From the NCBI GenBank assembly GCA_022225965.2, contig JAKJXP020000022.1, forward strand, positions 248,001-312,000: a stretch of DNA of 64,000 nt, in the 5' to 3' direction. Below are positions 1 to 10,133 of this stretch, piece after piece. The first letter of the stretch is position 1; every line of letters starts with the position of its first letter. A program made the position numbers and the translations under genes. Source of the DNA: Diatrype stigma (taxonomy: Eukaryota > Ascomycota > Sordariomycetes > Xylariales > Diatrypaceae). The notes beneath the pieces were generated by a model. It was not told the origin of the DNA and did not search any database. It saw only the letters and a program-made list of their open reading frames with translations.

Positions 1-1
1 C

Positions 2-59
2 GTAAGTGTAATATCTCCACTCTAAGTTGTGCGTACATTCGACTGATCCGTTATCATAG
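2..59 (+). other. intron of the partial GNAT gene
   Basis: GTAAGT donor at 2-7, CTGAT branch-like motif near 40, TAG acceptor at 57-59. It joins base 1 to the open frame that follows. Confidence 0.65.
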
Positions 60-949
60 CTTTGGGTGGCGACTGGGCCCTATTGAACCGGACTGCACAA
101 GACATAGTCAACCAGGCCATGCTGCAGCTCCGAACAACGGTTGACAGAGCTACTCGGAAGCAATCCAAGCGCGGTGAGGCCGCACGCGAGGCCGCTATGT
201 CGCAGGAGATTGCCGAGGAGACTGCGGCCGGGGAAGTCCAGGTTGAATGTCATATTCGCCCTGCCACTATCCATGACATGGAAGAGGTTACCGCCATCTA
301 TAACCGAGAGGTTGAAGAGTCTCACAGTGTAGTCGATACGGAGCCTGTCGCAGCTACCAAGTTTCGCACTCTTCTCCAGATTTGCAACACGTTGCAACAG
401 CCATTCGTTGTGGCAGTTGAAGGATGGTACTACCCAGATGTTGATACTTCCAACCGACGCATTCTTGGTTTTTCCCTCATTGACGCATCCGACAAAGGGA
501 TCATGGGTGCCCGCGCAACAAGCACCATGAACCGTGGGAAAATCACACTGATCGTCCATCCTAGCTACAGACAGAAGAAGGTCGGGACAGCCTTGCTGGA
601 CGTCATCGTGAATTGCTGCTCAACCATTCATGGTTCCAGAGAGGGATATCAATGGGTGTGTGATCCCAACGATATGGTCCACACGCCGCCGCCTCGAAAC
701 CCCCGACAATGGCTGGTGGTACAGATGGAAGTCCTGGTCAAATCCAGGAAGAGCAAGGAGGAGGTGACGGAACACGAAAAGTGGATTGTCGATTTTCTTG
801 AGGCAAAGTTCCTCCTCATGCTCACGAAGCATGACGATCACTTTGGTCATCGTCAGTCCCCGGAGGGGGGTGAAGGTCCCCACGGCTGGGTCGATCGTCT
901 CACCTTTGAGCACCGATGCCGTGACTATAAAACGGTGGCCATGGATTGA
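60..949 (+). CDS. GNAT-family N-acetyltransferase, 3' exon only (5' partial)
   Basis: This is the last exon of a gene that begins before the window. Base 1 is followed by a donor (GTAAGT at 2-7) and an acceptor TAG ends at 59, giving a 58-nt intron with a CTGAT branch-like site. The reading frame then runs to TGA at 947-949. The protein part starts with a charged helix, then a GNAT fold: an IRPAT start near codon 66 of the exon, a TxxxVxP strand, and the acetyl-CoA-binding motif A (RQKKVGTALLD). The N-terminal pattern (IRPATIHDM, IYNREV, DTEP) resembles phosphinothricin-acetyltransferase-like fungal proteins, which acetylate small amines. The substrate cannot be read from the sequence. The first in-frame ATG inside the window (119) is unlikely to be the true start because of the intron. 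Family call is fairly sure; specificity is unknown. Confidence 0.75.
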
Positions 950-1474
950 TTCTGATCTTTGAGCCTTCATAGAGAGATACGCTCGTGTTGGGATACTTGA
1001 TCCCATCTGATGGCCACTAACGATCTGGAAGTCTTGAGACCTTGAGGCAACTAACTATTCCTTCTATGATCATTTCATTTGTCTTGAGCAGGGAAACGCA
1101 ACAGGTAAGCTTGGGCTAGATCTGGTTGGATCCTTGATCCTTTTGCATGGAATCCATGGAATACATGGAAATATTTCTGAAACCGGAGTTGGCTGCATTT
1201 CGCATAGCATTTCGCATCGCATTTCGCACTGCGTGCTTGACGTAGATAGGCATTCTACAGAACATCAGAGAAAACAGGGGGCGGGTCCGTAGATACTGAG
1301 TGGACTCTTAATAATAGCAACACTGTCAACAGAACTTCCATTTCCTAGAAACGAAGCATGCTAACTTAGACCACGAAACGAACCATGGTGATACGTAATG
1401 GCTGAACAACTCTCTTAATACCTATGTAGCGAAGTAGACCTGGCGATGGTGGGTACCACACACACCGCATCACA
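950..1474. other. convergent intergenic spacer
   Basis: Spacer between the 3' ends of the GNAT gene and the SDR gene. No gene is supported. It holds three imperfect 12-bp tandem units based on GCATTTCGCATN at 1195-1230. Confidence 0.6.
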
Positions 1475-2449
1475 TCACGCTATCGACATCTTCATGCCGC
1501 CGTTCGCGCACACGACGCTGCCCGTCGTCCACCCGGCCTCGTCGGAGCACAGCATGTCGATGGTGCCGGCGATCTCGCTCGTGAAGCCGGGGCGGCGGCC
1601 GCGCATCTTCTCGCGGACGAGGGAGTCGAAGCGGGCGTAGTCGTCGCCGGCGAGCTGGCGCACGGCGGCCTCGGCGCCGGTCCCGGAGCCGTCGTAGCGC
1701 GCGAGCGGCGCCGCGTCGACGTGCGGCTGGTTGATGCGCCAGAACTTCTCCCCCACCTCGGCGTACATGTCGCCCCACGCCGGCCCCGGGTTGACCGCGT
1801 TGACCGTCGCCCGCCCCGCCAGCTCCCGGCTCCAGCACCGCGTCATCGCCTCCAGCGCCGCCTTGGTCCCCGCGTACACCGACTGCCCCTCGTACCCGAT
1901 CGACGACGACACGCTCGACACGTTGACCACGCGCCCGGCCTGTTGCTGGTTTCCGGAGGCGGAGGTGGGCAGCGGGAGGTGCGGCGCGATGGCCTGCATC
2001 AGCAGTAGCGGCGCGAGCACGTTGACGCGGTACACGCGGTCGAACTCGGCGGCCGTCACGGGGCCCAGGTCGGGGTCGTTCAGGGTCTGGTTCGAGGACA
2101 CGCCGGCGTTGTTGACGAGGATGTCGATCTGCAGCGGCGGCGACGCCTCGCCGCTTCCCCGGTACGACGAGAACAGGTCCCGGGCCGCCTGCACCACGCG
2201 CGGCGCGGCCGCCTCGCCGTCCAGCAGGTCCGCCTGCAGCATCGCGGTGCGGATGCCGTGCGCGGCGGCGAGCTCCTCGCGCAGCGCCCGCGTGGGCTCC
2301 GTCGAGCTGTCGCTCGTGTACACGAGCAGCAGGTTGCAGCCCTTGGCGGCGAGGCGCCGCGCCACGGCCGCGCCGATGCCGCGGGATCCGCCCGTCACGA
2401 TGCCCAGCTTGCCCTCGTGCGGGCGCTGGTACGGTTGTTGGGCTGCCAT
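1475..2449 (-). CDS. short-chain dehydrogenase/reductase (SDR)
   Basis: Single-exon gene of 324 residues, about the family's usual size. The classical SDR signature is complete: cofactor loop TGGSRGIG at residues 19-26, NNAG at 113-116, the catalytic serine region NVSSVSSS around 177-183, and YAGTK with Tyr192 and Lys196. The N-terminal half resembles bacterial-type 3-oxoacyl-ACP reductases, with a longer loop around 95-108. It should be a cytosolic NAD(P)H-dependent oxidoreductase; the substrate is not predictable. I chose the ATG at 2449 because it has a strong fungal context (CCGCCATGG) and sits just before the fold. The frame stays open 26 codons further upstream, but that part is low-complexity Pro/Phe sequence. 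The coding region is very GC-rich, which creates long shadow frames on both strands. Confidence 0.88.
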   Translation of the reverse strand: MAAQQPYQRPHEGKLGIVTGGSRGIGAAVARRLAAKGCNLLLVYTSDSSTEPTRALREELAAAHGIRTAMLQADLLDGEAAAPRVVQAARDLFSSYRGSGEASPPLQIDILVNNAGVSSNQTLNDPDLGPVTAAEFDRVYRVNVLAPLLLMQAIAPHLPLPTSASGNQQQAGRVVNVSSVSSSIGYEGQSVYAGTKAALEAMTRCWSRELAGRATVNAVNPGPAWGDMYAEVGEKFWRINQPHVDAAPLARYDGSGTGAEAAVRQLAGDDYARFDSLVREKMRGRRPGFTSEIAGTIDMLCSDEAGWTTGSVVCANGGMKMSIA

Positions 2450-5400
2450 GGCGGGCAAGCAAGGGAGAGGGGGTTGTGCGGGAAGGTTTCGAAGAAAGAA
2501 AGAAAAGGGGTGAAAGAAGGGAGGCAAACAAGGAAATATTCGACTTCCGACGCCTTTGCTTGCTTGCTTGGAAGAGGATGCGATACGGATATGAAGTTGC
2601 TGTGGGAGCTTTTACATGGTGGACTACGTACTAGGTGACGAGGGGTTGCGGAGGGGTTACCTAAAGCTTATTAGCTACTTAGAACTACAGGTTGATGTCA
2701 CGATGGGGTTTGGGAGCTGCGTTAGCTCGGCTCACTGCACCGCTCACTGGCTTTTCCATATTTCCGATCCTTTCGGACTCGGCGCGGAAGAGCGCATCTC
2801 GGGGGGCCTGGCTACGTGCCTACGAGTTCCACTGCACATGCCTTTCAATGTTCGCTTGTTGTTGTCCCGGGCCGATCGGCGCAGCAGAGAATCGATTGGT
2901 TGCAATACCCACAGGTAACCGGACTATAAACGTATTGCCTGAAAGCCCAAGTCTGTAGCTCGTCGCTGCCACCGTTTCCCCTTTTTCGTTTTTTTCATGA
3001 TTGACCCATTGGCTCCGTCGGAATATCGTGGCTGATAAATATCGAGACTGGTATATACAAGAGTGATCTGACAGTACTTTGGCCTACGTGAATAGGTACA
3101 CTCCATACTATATACTATCAGAACTATATAGTAACTACGTATAGGGGCTACAGGGGCTATAGGGATGTGGATAGCCCGATAACGGTGGGGATGACTAATC
3201 ACATCTTCACGAGTCAGATGTCGACATAATTCGCACGTATAAGCAGTGATTGCAGGGGTAAAGCTCGTTATCAACAAGACCCCAGCCAGGGCTGCTAGGA
3301 TCCCAAAAGATCCCGCCTAGTGGGGTCAGCGACAAAGGCCATGTGGGCGCCCTCGTCAGGCGACTGTCCGATGAGAGCAAGTGCTACATGCTGGAGGGTG
3401 GGTTGAACGGGTTGGTGGGTTATAAGACATGAATGTATAATCTATAAACCAAGTGCCGCATCGTCAGGGAGAGACGCTTGTGACTGAGGTTGTGGTAACA
3501 TCTCTTAGCTTATCTATCTCTCGACTACCGGAGGGGAAGTCCTCGATGAGGGCGATAACTACAGGTAGCACTACTCCGCCGCTACGTAGATGTGTGGTTG
3601 GATTAGAGCGACTAACTTGTATAGCAGCACCATGTAGGTGCTTGATTTGCTATTATCATGGGTGCTCAGGTATGAAGTTACGAAGGAGAGAAAGACTCCA
3701 ACCGCTAGTTATAGGACTATGGTGGTTTTGGCGGGGTAATGGGGAATCCTTGCGCCGCCTCCCTTTTCCTTGATAGTATACTCCAAGTTAGTTATAGGTG
3801 CGGCACAACAGCCGGGACTCGGAGCAAGTTGGGATCGAAATGGAATTGAAATGGAGTATCGGCGGGATGGAGAGCTTGTTCCAGTGTGGAATTATTAACA
3901 CTTGAGCCATCGTGAACTGGGTCCCGGATCCGATTTCGTTCGCGGTGAATACGAACAAATATGCGGTAGTACGTATAACAGGATCCGCAAGTTGCTGAGG
4001 ACCAACCGATGGTGTGTTGGACCCCTTGGGCTACCTAGGCACCTAGCAACGATCTAATAACTGCACTTGTCATGCAGCTGTACGAAGGGACCGTTTCGGT
4101 TTCTAGACATGATGCAGCTTCTTGCAGCAGTCCGTTGCAGACTGGACTGGTAGGCACGCGAGGCTGGGCAGAAGACGGAGATACTTTAGAGTCTCATACT
4201 CTATATGCATCCTTGACCCTTGACTATGTAGGTACCTCCCTACTACCTACATAGTAAGTAGAGAGGTAGCGCTCCGCGTAAGCTCTCCGTACCTACTTAT
4301 GCACTGGCTTTCAGTAGGTAGAGGGATTTACGATTAGCGGGCTGCTAACGACCCGATCAGTATGCCATGCCGTTGAGCTTACTGGCCTAGAACACGAAAG
4401 AATAATTCTCGAATCAAGAAGCCCGGGTGAATAACTAACGGGTGGTACTTCTCTGGAAACGTGCCCCTTTATTACTGGAGGGCCGTTGGACGGACCGGCA
4501 GGGCACGCTGAACAGGAGCAGAGGAAGCCCCTCGATCGCTCAGCCGTTGTCAGTATGCTTTCCATATAGAGTATTGTTATAAGAGGTTTGCTTATTGGAA
4601 ATATCTCATATTCATGTGTGTATGATCTACGACCAATATAGAACCGCATACGCCAAAAGCAGTCGGCCGTGCTGCCGGTTGATTGTAGCTACAGTAGGCA
4701 TTAGTTACCTAGGTATGTACGGTTATGTACCTAGGGTGGTTTTTAGGTTCCCTGCCATTGGTGGGATGGCCGTTGCAATCTGCATTGGCTACATGTGCTG
4801 CATGAATAGGTAGCCCGCATGCTGCCCTGGAATGTATCATGGATGGATGCTATTTTGGCTGCTGGGTAGCGTGCCACGAATACAAGATCAACTGAGAGGT
4901 GCAGCGTCCGTCCAACGATACCAGCAGACGAGGTAGGTAACAGTAAGGCTACAGGTATCATATATCACAAAGTCTTCTTCGTACATATAGAGTTTGGCTA
5001 GAGACGGCGGGAACTGGATGGTTTCGGGAAACAAAAGTAAGAGCAGGAGATGGGCGGGATTTCTGCTGGGTGGCTGGCTGAATCTCACGAGGCGTGACCG
5101 TGGCAAATGGCCCTGCACCATCCAGACCAGCCAGACTGCCAGACCAGCTGAGACCCTTGAACAATGAAGGCACCGTTGCTGAACCCCTAATAGGTACTTA
5201 CAGTTTACCTGCGGAGTAAAGATCCACATCCACATGTACGTACGATAGCAAGGGATGGATAGGTACGTACGATAGGTGTGCACTGGGAGGAGGCTCTTCA
5301 GTGCTTGTGGGCATGCAGATGTTCTGGTGTTCTACTATGTATGTAGGGCAGTAGTAGGGGTCCAGGTAGGCCTGTAGGTATGTAGATGTGTGGATATGTT

Positions 5401-6712
5401 AGCTCATAGGTAGGCAAGTATGTTAGCAGATCGCTTCCCCGCTCCCCCCACTATATTGCACTGATAAATGCATCTCACTCTTGCGCCCACTTCATACATA
5501 CGCACGATTCTTATGATCTCTCCTATGATAACAAACATATAACCTACCACCCAGTCTTCCACCTACCACCCACCCTTTGCTGGCAGAGATATCTCATACA
5601 AGCACGAAGCGACGATAAGGTCAGAACAAGTGACCCTTCACCTGCCACACAGGTCTGGGTCTGGTACGGCATTCTTCATCAACTCGGTATGACCGGGGTC
5701 CCACATGAACAGGTCATATTGCACACCCAGACACCTGAAGGACCCCCAAAACGATCTCCAGCATCCGTCCTCCGCCTAGTCGGCTCCATAGTCCGCCATA
5801 GCCCGCCATACCCAGCCATAGTCCACCACTAAACTAAGTCGACCTGCAGCTATCCACCCAGTCTGCCAGTCTACCACCAACCTACACCTACTTGACATAC
5901 CACATACGCATACCCATCCATCCACCCATGCTCACACCCGTCCACCCATCACTTTCCCTTCTGAGACATTGGCCAGCCGCTCCTTAACCGGGCTTGCTCT
6001 CTTGTGACCCGTCGCTATCGCTACTATCTATCTACTGCTTCTCAATCTTTCCTCTCGCCTGTGAATCTCGTGCTATACAAAACACTCGTTTGCCATATGT
6101 AAGTGGTAACTATCTCGTATTAGAGGAATCAAGTCCTGTGTTGAATTACTGCGCCCCTTTGAAGTCTATTATACGTAGCGTGCTTGCTTGCGAACCTACC
6201 ACTACTTCCTGAACCGGGGCTGACTTGAAGTAAGACCTAAATAGGAAACCATCCTCTACTCATCATTGTCCACAGCCTGACCACCCGCCCCTGTTTGCTA
6301 TAATCAAAACTGTCCAGTCGAACGGATCTCACACATCGAAGTTGGCTTTCCCCGTTGAGTCTCAATCACGCATCGCCATATTGCTGTGCTGCTTGGTAAT
6401 CTATCCTCGTTTATAGCCGGACTACAAGCAAACAGAGAGGAAGAGAAAGGATAGGGACCAGGTCATGTCTGAATGACTCCCCCAGTCAACTGAAAATTGG
6501 GTTATCTCGAAGACATCCTTGTTCACGAATACGGACCTGAAGTTGCCTCCTTCTTTGGTCAACCAGGTGCTTCTCTGGCGATCCTGACCATAAAAGCAGC
6601 AGCCGTGGCCGGAATAGCCTCGCTGTGGTCAACATTCAATTGTTGAAAATCTGGGGACGAGAACAGCAGAGCCTTCTGGACAAGACAGACACTAGTCACT
6701 TAAGAAGCAGCC
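2450..6712. other. long intergenic region between divergent genes
   Basis: About 4.3 kb between the start of the SDR gene and the start of the F-box gene. Only short frames occur, without recognisable domains. The sequence is rich in TAGGTA/TACCTA words (for example around 4227-4240 and 4705-4735). The last kilobase before 6713 is pyrimidine-rich, as fungal promoters and leaders often are. No tRNA or other RNA gene was seen. Confidence 0.55.
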
Positions 6713-8749
6713 ATGGCCTCGTCATCTTCAACCTCAGATATCTCGCTCAACCCGGACACCCCGCTTACCCCTTTTGAGGATGCGCTCGCCTCGCCGCCGC
6801 TTGAGGATCGTCCGAAAGAGAAGCGTCGTCAAAGACTCATCCGGAACATACAGCGAATCTCTTCAACACCTTCTCTGACCCACATAGGTCGGCCTCGGTC
6901 ATCTACTGTCCCCTACGGTAACCGGGGCACTTTGTCGTGTGTTAGTCTAACGGTCACAGCCCCTTTGGGGCAAAACGCCCCCGATAGTACGGCTCCGGGA
7001 TATTTCTCCGTTCCCGGCACCCCGGCTGCCGAGCTTCCTGCGTTTGAAGGATTTGAGACCCGCCTAGCCCCGCGGAGGGTTGCTAATAACTCCACGTCAT
7101 GCCTCACCCCCGGCTCCATCGCTCTGCCCCAGGAAGTTGCCGCCACGAGGTCACGATCCGGCACTACCCGTAAGATCCGCCACGATTTTTGGGCTAGCAT
7201 GCCGGATGAGATCCGAATTCAGATCTTTTCGTATCTCCGTCCGAAGGAACTTGTGCGTGTTTCGGGGGTAAACAAGCAATTCTACACGTTCTGCTTCGAC
7301 GGTCAACTGTGGACCCGATTCGATGCTAGCGAGTTCTATCAAGAGATCCCTGCAGAATCTTTGGCCAAGATTATAGTCGCTGCTGGCCCTTTTGTCAAGG
7401 ATCTCAACCTGCGCGGCTGTCTCCAAATCGAGCATTACAAACGCGCCGAAGTTGTCGCTAAGTCTTGCAAGAACCTGATCAATGCTACCCTAGAAGGATG
7501 TCGGAATCTCCAGCGGACGACATTACATAGCCTGATCCGCTCCAACAATAAACTCGCGAATTTGAATCTTACGAGTTTGACGGCAGTAACGAATAGCACC
7601 TGCAAGATCATCTCACAGCACTGCCCCCAACTTGAGATGCTCAATGTCTCATGGTGCAAGCATATGGATGCACGGGGCGTCAGAATGCTGGTCCGCGGCT
7701 GTCCTAAGCTCCGAGATGTGAGAGCGGGCGAGGTTAGAGGGTTCAATAACCTCGATGTCGCACAGGCTATCTTTGAGACGAACAACCTAGAGCGACTAGT
7801 CTTGAACGGCTGTGTGGAGCTCAACGATGAGGCTCTAAAGGTTATGATACACGGCAGGAATCCCGAGTTGGATATTCTGACAAACCGACCCATAGTTCCA
7901 CCGAGAAGGCTACGGCATTTAGACTTGAGTCGGTGCTCACAGCTGACAAGCGAAGGCGTGGGGTCACTGGCGCATCTTGTCCCGGAGCTGGAAGGCTTGC
8001 AGCTGAACGGTTGCAGATCGTTAACCGACTCTGCACTTGAGCCCATTCTGGCCACCACTCCTCGCCTGACTCATCTCGAGTTAGAGGACCTCTCTGAGCT
8101 GACCAACGAGATCTTTTCGGAACATTTGGCCAAAGCTCCATGTGCGCCCAGGCTTGAGCACCTCTCCGTCAGTTACTGCGAGAATATCAGCGACACGGGC
8201 ATGTTGCCCGTCATGAAGAAGTGTGTCAGCCTGAAGAGTGTAGATCTGGACAACACGCGGATCGGCGACCTCGTGCTCACCGAAGCCGCGGCGATGGTGC
8301 GATCCCGCGCGGCCCGCACGTCGTCCCGCAGCGCCCGGCCCCACATCGCCCTGCACCTAGTCGTGTACGACTGCTCGATGGTGACGTGGACCGGCGTGCG
8401 CGAGATCCTCTCCTGGAACGCCGAGATCCGGCAGCCGTCCGGGGCGACGCCGACCTACCCGACCGAGGTCGTCGGTCTGAAGTGCTTCTACGGCTGGCAG
8501 CAGACCGTCGAGCAGCACACGCAGCGCGTGCTCAAGGGCGACTTCGCGGCCGCCGCCCGCCTCGAGCGCAAGTGGGCCGACTACATGCAGGCCGTCGAGG
8601 AGGCCGGCGCCATGGGCGCCGGCATGCGCCGGAGGCGCCGCCGCGCCCGCGAGGCCCAGATGCTGCACGCGGACGAGGAGGAGGGCGGCGCGGGCGCGGC
8701 GGGGCGGAGGAGGGCGAGGACCATGGCCGCTTCTTGCTCTGTTATGTGA
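6713..8749 (+). CDS. F-box/leucine-rich-repeat protein with C-terminal CaaX box
   Basis: Uninterrupted 678-residue protein, start in a good context (GCAGCCATGG). Residues about 157-200 form an F-box (WASMPDEIRIQIFSYL, then LVRVSGVNKQF), the Skp1-binding part of SCF ubiquitin ligases. About 225-600 is a series of cysteine-containing leucine-rich repeats (LNLRGC, LEGCRNL, LNVSWCKHM, LVLNGCVEL, LDLSRCSQL, LQLNGC), which select substrates in Grr1/FBXL-type proteins. The N-terminal 150 residues are Ser/Pro-rich and probably disordered. The C-terminus is a basic, Arg-rich segment followed by the last four residues CSVM, a CaaX prenylation motif; Met in the last place favours farnesylation. This predicts a membrane-tethered SCF receptor, comparable to mammalian FBXL2. 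The substrate is unknown. Confidence 0.88.
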   Translation: MASSSSTSDISLNPDTPLTPFEDALASPPLEDRPKEKRRQRLIRNIQRISSTPSLTHIGRPRSSTVPYGNRGTLSCVSLTVTAPLGQNAPDSTAPGYFSVPGTPAAELPAFEGFETRLAPRRVANNSTSCLTPGSIALPQEVAATRSRSGTTRKIRHDFWASMPDEIRIQIFSYLRPKELVRVSGVNKQFYTFCFDGQLWTRFDASEFYQEIPAESLAKIIVAAGPFVKDLNLRGCLQIEHYKRAEVVAKSCKNLINATLEGCRNLQRTTLHSLIRSNNKLANLNLTSLTAVTNSTCKIISQHCPQLEMLNVSWCKHMDARGVRMLVRGCPKLRDVRAGEVRGFNNLDVAQAIFETNNLERLVLNGCVELNDEALKVMIHGRNPELDILTNRPIVPPRRLRHLDLSRCSQLTSEGVGSLAHLVPELEGLQLNGCRSLTDSALEPILATTPRLTHLELEDLSELTNEIFSEHLAKAPCAPRLEHLSVSYCENISDTGMLPVMKKCVSLKSVDLDNTRIGDLVLTEAAAMVRSRAARTSSRSARPHIALHLVVYDCSMVTWTGVREILSWNAEIRQPSGATPTYPTEVVGLKCFYGWQQTVEQHTQRVLKGDFAAAARLERKWADYMQAVEEAGAMGAGMRRRRRRAREAQMLHADEEEGGAGAAGRRRARTMAASCSVM

Positions 8750-8775
8750 ATGTGAGTGTGAATGTGAACGTGAAT
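8746..8775. repeat. GTGAAT hexanucleotide repeat over the stop codon
   Basis: Five 6-bp units of GTGAAT with single-base variants begin in the last coding bases of the F-box gene and run into its 3' UTR. They overlap the TGA stop at 8747-8749, just after the CaaX codons. Confidence 0.7.
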
Positions 8776-10133
8776 TTGAAGAGGAAAGGGTGTATGTGTG
8801 TGTGTGTGGAACGATGGGTACCACGTTTACTCCCCCGGTCGACGTACCTGGGAATGAAGACATGCGAACCAGTTTTGTGTGAACGGATGATGATGGGGAA
8901 TTTTAGTCCGATGTCGTGGGACACTTTTTTTGGGCGGTCACCTGTTTCTGTCTCTTTTCATCCGAGTCCTGGCCAATGGCTAGGTAGCCAAGGTGGCTCT
9001 CATCTTTTCGGAGTTCTTATACAAGGAATAGGTATGGATGGTGGAGTTGGCGTTAGTAGCGAGGCACTTGCTTTTTTCCCCCTTTTTCTGGGGTTGCAGC
9101 CCTTGAGAACAGGGTGCGCGCGCTTGGGAAGTCGACTGGGATCATTTGCACCTTTTTCGGGCTTCTTGGCTTTTGTCTTCAGCGTTCTCGTGTGGTATAG
9201 TGGATTATGGACCTTGACCTCGTGTTTTTTATATCAGTTTATCATTTTAGACAGGCTCCCTTACATCTATCTCTGCCGCCGGCCTTATGAGAGAGGCTGG
9301 CATGCATTCTCTCTACCTAGATCATACATACAATCTACAACTGGAGTAACTCACTGATACCTCACAACACATGTAAACAGATGTACCCGCCCTGGGCTTT
9401 TTGCGTATAAGCATATATCTGCATGTTGTCAACGACGCGATGGCCTGGATCTGGTGGCTATGTAGGTAGGTGTTTGTCGATGCAGGTATTAGCTCCCCTT
9501 CTGATAACCATGTATTTTGTTTTGCCGCCCGAGGACCAGAAGCAGCGAGACCAGGCTTTGTTCGCCTTCGATGCCAATACCGAAAATTACGGTGCCGGGT
9601 CTATGGATGGATATTTGGTATAGTGCCTAAGGGTAATCAATAGGATGATTGATAGCTATAGTGACTGATCTTCCGCTACCAGTCTTATATGACATCGTTT
9701 AGTCCGAGGGCCATTTGAGCTCCCATGAGCCCCTGAGTGTATATATAGGTAGACATGCAGACCAATACCAAGCATGCATCACGAAGACGAGACAGGACCA
9801 AGGTCAAAGCTCAAAGTTTAGATTAAGCAAGCAAGAAACGACGTCGCTATTGGGTTCTATATACACGTATCTTTTCTTTCTTTTCTCATCTTTCGATCCA
9901 ACATCTGCGCCGCCGGGTCCGCTCCATGATGCGTGGATCGATCGATCAACCAATCTATCGCTATTCCGAATTGCCCGGAATGATCAAATTGCACCGACAG
10001 CAAATGTGTGCAGTATGTATGTAGATGCCCTCAAACCTTAACACGCTCTCCCTCTCTCTGTGCGTGTCTTCTTTCATAGTATACAATCATTATACGGGCT
10101 TGGTTTTTGTCGCCTTTTTCTTTATTTGCGACT
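8750..10133. other. convergent spacer, 3' UTRs of the F-box and CTR9 genes
   Basis: Non-coding stretch between two convergent genes. Frames present here are continuations of shadow frames or short random ones. A GT-rich run lies near 8793-8808. No RNA gene recognised. Confidence 0.6.

Noticed and set aside
1731..2513. 260-codon plus-strand frame over the SDR gene
   Set aside because: Antisense shadow of the SDR coding region, which has all catalytic motifs on the minus strand.
8221..9357. 378-codon frame overlapping the F-box gene end
   Set aside because: It overlaps the conserved LRR and C-terminal coding sequence in another frame, is Arg/Pro-rich as expected for a GC-rich shadow, and continues into the 3' UTR.
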